In this document: in pieces, positions 6,873-9,592 of the stretch
Position numbering within the stretch: the first letter of the stretch is position 1
Layout: the number at the start of each line of letters is the position of its first letter
Source of the DNA: Butyrivibrio sp. UBA3740
GTDB taxonomy: Bacteria; Bacillota; Clostridia; Lachnospirales; Lachnospiraceae
NCBI GenBank assembly: GCA_002372465.1
Contig: DFGW01000127.1
Span: 1 to 9,592 of the forward strand
Length of the DNA stretch: 9,592 nucleotides
Direction of reading: 5' to 3'
Notes under the pieces: model-generated
Told to the model about the DNA's origin: nothing
The model's database searches: none
What the model saw: the letters and a program-made list of their open reading frames with translations, nothing else
Translations under genes and position numbers: made by a program

Positions 6873-7727
6873 CTACTGATCACTTAAAAGCGCCTGATAA
6901 ATCTCCCTCTTTCCCACGCCTCTGTCTGCTGCCACCTTTTTCATGGCATCCTTATGAGAAATGCCCTGGTCCTCATAAAACTTCATGTGATCTTCGATGC
7001 TCATCTCCTTCCAGGAAAGCCTCTTTTCCTCATCCTGCTCAGAAAGGCTCTTTCCTTCGATCACAAGAACGTATTCGCCTCTTGGTTCGTTTTCTTTATA
7101 AAAAGAAATCGCCTCAGAAATTGTAGTGGGTCTCACCTCCTCAAACTTCTTGGTGAGCTCACGGCATATAGAAATTCTCCTGTCCCCTAAGGTCTCATAA
7201 AGATCATCCAGCGCCAACTTTAAATGATGTGGCGCCTCGTAGATGATCATGGTTCTGCTCTCGTCCTTAAGATCCTCCAGTATCCTCTTTCTGCCCTTCT
7301 TATCCTCAGTAGCAGAAGGTAAAAACCCCTCAAAGCAAAATCTCCTTGTCCCAAGGCCCGAGAGAGTCAGAGCTGTGATACAGGCAGCCGGCCCCGGCAA
7401 TGAGGTAACAGTGATTCCGGCCTTCTGGCACTCAGAAACCAACACCTCTCCCGGATCCGAGATAGCAGGAGTCCCGGCGTCCGTTATAAGCGCAACATTA
7501 GTCCCTTCCTGCATTTTCTGGATCAGCCACTGCGCCTTGTCGTACTTATTATATTCATGATAGCTGGTCATCTCAGTGTGAATGTCAAAATGATTCAGCA
7601 GCTTGATACTGTTTCTGGTGTCTTCAGCTGCAATGAGATCGACTGACTTTAAGGTCTCTAAAACCCTGAAAGTCATATCGTCAAGATTTCCTATAGGAGT
7701 TGCACAAAGATACAATTTTCCTGGCAT
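6873..7727 (-). CDS. rsmI: 16S rRNA (cytidine(1402)-2'-O)-methyltransferase RsmI
   Basis: The 284-residue protein is RsmI (YabC), which uses S-adenosylmethionine to methylate the 2'-OH of C1402 in the decoding centre of 16S rRNA. It belongs to the tetrapyrrole-methylase (SPOUT-unrelated, class III) fold. Signatures in order are TPIGNLDDMT (10-19), AEDTRNS (34-40), DAGTPAISDPG (83-93), LPGPAA (110-115), FEGFLP (132-137) and YEAPHH (163-168). Length is normal for the family (about 280). The ATG has AAGGAG followed by a six-base gap, and the gene starts 48 bases after trmN6. In B. subtilis the equivalent gene (yabC) also lies downstream of yabB. The short tail ending ALLSDQ is ordinary for RsmI. 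Confidence 0.96.
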   Translation of the reverse strand: MPGKLYLCATPIGNLDDMTFRVLETLKSVDLIAAEDTRNSIKLLNHFDIHTEMTSYHEYNKYDKAQWLIQKMQEGTNVALITDAGTPAISDPGEVLVSECQKAGITVTSLPGPAACITALTLSGLGTRRFCFEGFLPSATEDKKGRKRILEDLKDESRTMIIYEAPHHLKLALDDLYETLGDRRISICRELTKKFEEVRPTTISEAISFYKENEPRGEYVLVIEGKSLSEQDEEKRLSWKEMSIEDHMKFYEDQGISHKDAMKKVAADRGVGKREIYQALLSDQ

Positions 7728-7775
7728 AATGATCTCCTTTTTACCCGGGTCTTAGCCTGTACATGGTCTCGCAGC

Positions 7776-8516
7776 TTAATACCCGTAAATATCGTAGATC
7801 TCCGGTGTGTACTTCCCGGGACTTTCATATATGATAAGCGGCTTTTCAACAGTAAGGCGTGGTCTTCCACCCCTGGCGCCTTCTATCAGGACCATCGTGG
7901 GCTCCTTGTCAGCAAAGGGGTAAACCAGCTGCATTCTCTTTGGTTCTACCTTGTACTGGTGCATAAGCACCATGATCTCCGAGAGCCTGAAGGGTCTGTG
8001 GACCATGTAAAACTTTCCTCCGCTCTTAAGAAGCCTTGCTGCTGCCTTTACCACGTCCTCCAAGTCGCACAAAACCTCGTGTCTTGCTATTGCCTTTGGC
8101 CCGTCAGGGTTTTTCAGCCCATGGCCTCCTATCATATAAGGAGGATTACTTGTAACCACGTCAAAAGAGGCAGCGTCAAATAATTGCCCTGCCTCCTTAA
8201 TATCTCCCTGTACAATTGTAATCCTGTCCTGGAGGTCGTTTAGCAGAACGCTTCTGCCGGCCATCTCCGCGCTCTCCTCCTGGATCTCAAGCCCCGTCAG
8301 AGACGCAGCCTTAGTCTTTGCTGCCATAAGGATAGGTATTATGCCGGTACCTGTTCCCAGGTCCAGCACCTTTCCATTCTCCGGTGCACTCGCAAACCCG
8401 GATAAAAGAACTGCATCCATTCCAAAACAGAATTTCTCCGGATCCTGAATGATCTTGTAGCCGTTCCTTTGCAGATCATCCAGGCGCTCTCCAGCTTTAA
8501 GCTCAATTGTCCCCAA
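7776..8516 (-). CDS. trmN6: tRNA1(Val) (adenine(37)-N6)-methyltransferase, TrmN6/YabB family
   Basis: From the chosen start the protein has about 246 residues. It is a class I SAM-dependent methyltransferase of the TrmN6 (YfiC/YabB) family, which makes m6A at position 37 of tRNA1(Val). The conserved front GERLDDLQ with YKIIQ and FGMDAVLLSGF is followed by SAM motif I DLGTGTGIIP (about 52-61) and the catalytic NPPY motif (about 124-127) that marks N6-adenine enzymes. There is no ATG. The frame is open up to a TTG at 8552, with other TTG codons at 8543 and 8516. I prefer 8516 because family members begin just before the GERLD segment and AGGAAGG lies about ten bases upstream; 8552 would add 12 residues. 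With the 8516 start the gene overlaps the end of ricT by 14 bases (50 bases if it starts at 8552), so translational coupling is likely. Confidence 0.88.
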   Translation of the reverse strand: MGTIELKAGERLDDLQRNGYKIIQDPEKFCFGMDAVLLSGFASAPENGKVLDLGTGTGIIPILMAAKTKAASLTGLEIQEESAEMAGRSVLLNDLQDRITIVQGDIKEAGQLFDAASFDVVTSNPPYMIGGHGLKNPDGPKAIARHEVLCDLEDVVKAAARLLKSGGKFYMVHRPFRLSEIMVLMHQYKVEPKRMQLVYPFADKEPTMVLIEGARGGRPRLTVEKPLIIYESPGKYTPEIYDIYGY

Positions 8517-9441
8517 GCTTGGATTTTCCTTCCTGCTTTTCAATCTTCTCAAGCTTCTCCAGCTCTTTCATCTCTGCATCTTCCTGAGAATTCTTCTTGC
8601 CACTGTTGTTGTTCTTTTTCTTCTGTTTCTTCTTTATGCTCTCAAGTTCCTCGAGCTTGTACTCGTGAACTTCCTTCTCATCATCAACATCCACCAGGAT
8701 CTTAACTGTCTGCCTTAAGATGTTAACACTGGAAACCTCTCCCTTAAGTCCGTCCTTGGCAACACAGAAGTCACCAACACCGGGCATCTTGCGATTAAGC
8801 TCCTCATAGACATCCTCTTCGTTCTTGAGGCAGCACATAAGCCTTCCGCATACACCGGAAATCTTGGTGGGATTAAGTGACAGGCTCTGCTCCTTGGCCA
8901 TCTTGATGGATACCGGAACAAAATCTGAAAGGTAGGAGTGACAGCAAAGCGGTCTTCCGCAAATACCGTAACCACCTATTATCTTGGTCTCGTCCCTTAC
9001 GCCGATCTGCCTAAGCTCAATCCTTGTCTTAAATACAGCCGCCAGGTCTTTTACCAGCTCTCTGAAATCAATTCTTCCATCTGCAGTAAAGTAGAACAGG
9101 ATCTTGTTGTTGTCGAAGGTATACTCTGCATCAATAAGCTTCATCTCAAGGTTGTGCTTTTTGATCTTCTCAAGACAAACCTTGAAGGCTTCCTTCTCTT
9201 TTTCCCTGTTGGCCTTCTCCTGCTCGTCGTCCTTGGTGCTGGCTGTTCTTAAAACTGTCTTCAGCGGCTTGATCACCTGATCATCCTCAATTTCCCGAGG
9301 CTCTGACACTACAGTTCCGTACTCAACTCCCCTGGCTGTCTCAACGATGACGTGATCGCCTTTTTTGATCACATATTTTCCCGGGGAAAAGAAATATATC
9401 TTGCCGGCAGTTCTGAACCTTACGCCGATTACTCTTGTCAT
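8503..9441 (-). CDS. ricT: PSP1-domain protein RicT/YaaT (Y-complex subunit)
   Basis: The 312-residue protein matches the YaaT/RicT family. In B. subtilis RicT works with RicA and RicF in a complex that promotes RNase Y-dependent mRNA processing and affects biofilm formation, competence and sporulation. An N-terminal region (1-60, with GVRFRTAGKIYFF) leads into the PSP1 domain (about 60-150). A cysteine-rich part follows with two C-x4-CC motifs, C161/C166/C167 and C198/C203/C204, consistent with the iron-sulfur ligands reported for the Ric complex. The tail from about residue 268 is Lys/Glu/Asn-rich and low-complexity, making the protein longer than B. subtilis YaaT (about 275). The ATG has AAGGAG five bases upstream and overlaps the holB stop as ATGA. 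Whether RicA and RicF partners exist here cannot be seen. Confidence 0.93.
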   Translation of the reverse strand: MTRVIGVRFRTAGKIYFFSPGKYVIKKGDHVIVETARGVEYGTVVSEPREIEDDQVIKPLKTVLRTASTKDDEQEKANREKEKEAFKVCLEKIKKHNLEMKLIDAEYTFDNNKILFYFTADGRIDFRELVKDLAAVFKTRIELRQIGVRDETKIIGGYGICGRPLCCHSYLSDFVPVSIKMAKEQSLSLNPTKISGVCGRLMCCLKNEEDVYEELNRKMPGVGDFCVAKDGLKGEVSSVNILRQTVKILVDVDDEKEVHEYKLEELESIKKKQKKKNNNSGKKNSQEDAEMKELEKLEKIEKQEGKSKLGDN

Positions 9442-9592
9442 AAATGCTCCTTAATGCCCAGAAGCATCAGCTCCAGGGCCAAATCTATATTTACGTTGGA
9501 GTCTATGCGACTCTTCGCAATCTCCATATCCTTAATGATAATGCCTATCTCCTCATAGGAGATGTTCATTGTAACACTACTAATATACGATA
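9438..9592 (-). CDS. holB: DNA polymerase III subunit delta' (HolB), C-terminal end only
   Basis: An open minus-strand frame enters from the right edge and ends at TGA 9440-9438, giving the last 50 residues. The ending, with KDMEIAKSRIDSNVNIDLALELML and LLGIKEHL split across the coiled region, is the typical C-terminus of the clamp-loader delta-prime subunit in Lachnospiraceae-type Firmicutes. Its place directly before ricT matches B. subtilis holB-yaaT. HolB belongs to the clamp loader, which puts the sliding clamp onto primed DNA. The stop overlaps the ricT start (ATGA), a sign of translational coupling. The 5' part lies outside the window. Confidence 0.82.
   Translation of the reverse strand, partial: SYISSVTMNISYEEIGIIIKDMEIAKSRIDSNVNIDLALELMLLGIKEHL

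Noticed and set aside
7728..7775. Seven-codon open frame (MYRLRPG) between trmN6 and rsmI
   Set aside because: It is too short to distinguish from chance and has no ribosome-binding site.

Overview
The window looks like a low-to-mid GC, anaerobic Firmicute chromosome, most likely Lachnospiraceae and possibly Butyrivibrio-like. This rests on gene content, Gram-positive ribosome-binding sites and protein style. All nine genes I can support lie on the minus strand, so transcription runs from high to low coordinates.

Right part (about 6870-9592): a conserved housekeeping cluster. In transcription order it holds the 3' end of a DNA polymerase III delta-prime gene (holB), a PSP1-domain gene (ricT/yaaT), a tRNA1(Val) m6A37 methyltransferase (trmN6/yabB) and the 16S rRNA C1402 2'-O-methyltransferase (rsmI/yabC). 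holB and ricT share ATGA, and ricT overlaps trmN6. The order matches Bacillus subtilis holB-yaaT-yabA-yabB-yazA-yabC, without yabA and yazA.

Middle (about 5460-6870): a LacI-family repressor gene with its own extended -10 promoter and a strong terminator. It is followed by a 240-base regulatory region in front of the transport operon. That region carries a near-consensus promoter (TTGACT-17-TATAAT) with a near-palindromic CG-centred operator just after the predicted transcription start, and two more CG-centred sites upstream.

Left part (about 250-5440): a carbohydrate uptake and breakdown operon. It encodes a lipoprotein sugar-binding protein, two LplB/LplC-type permeases and a cytoplasmic GH51 alpha-L-arabinofuranosidase, and ends in a rho-independent terminator. 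The simplest reading is that arabinose-decorated oligosaccharides are bound outside the cell, imported, and trimmed inside by the GH51 enzyme, with the LacI protein gating expression. No ATPase is encoded, so a shared MsmX-type ATPase elsewhere is expected.

Far left (1-250): the first nine codons of another minus-strand gene, possibly ATP-type PEP carboxykinase, plus its roughly 220-base upstream region.

I found no mobile elements, CRISPR arrays, RNA genes or broken genes. The region is well ordered and mostly conventional. The most informative signals are the shared LacI-type operators and the hairpin between the binding-protein and permease genes.
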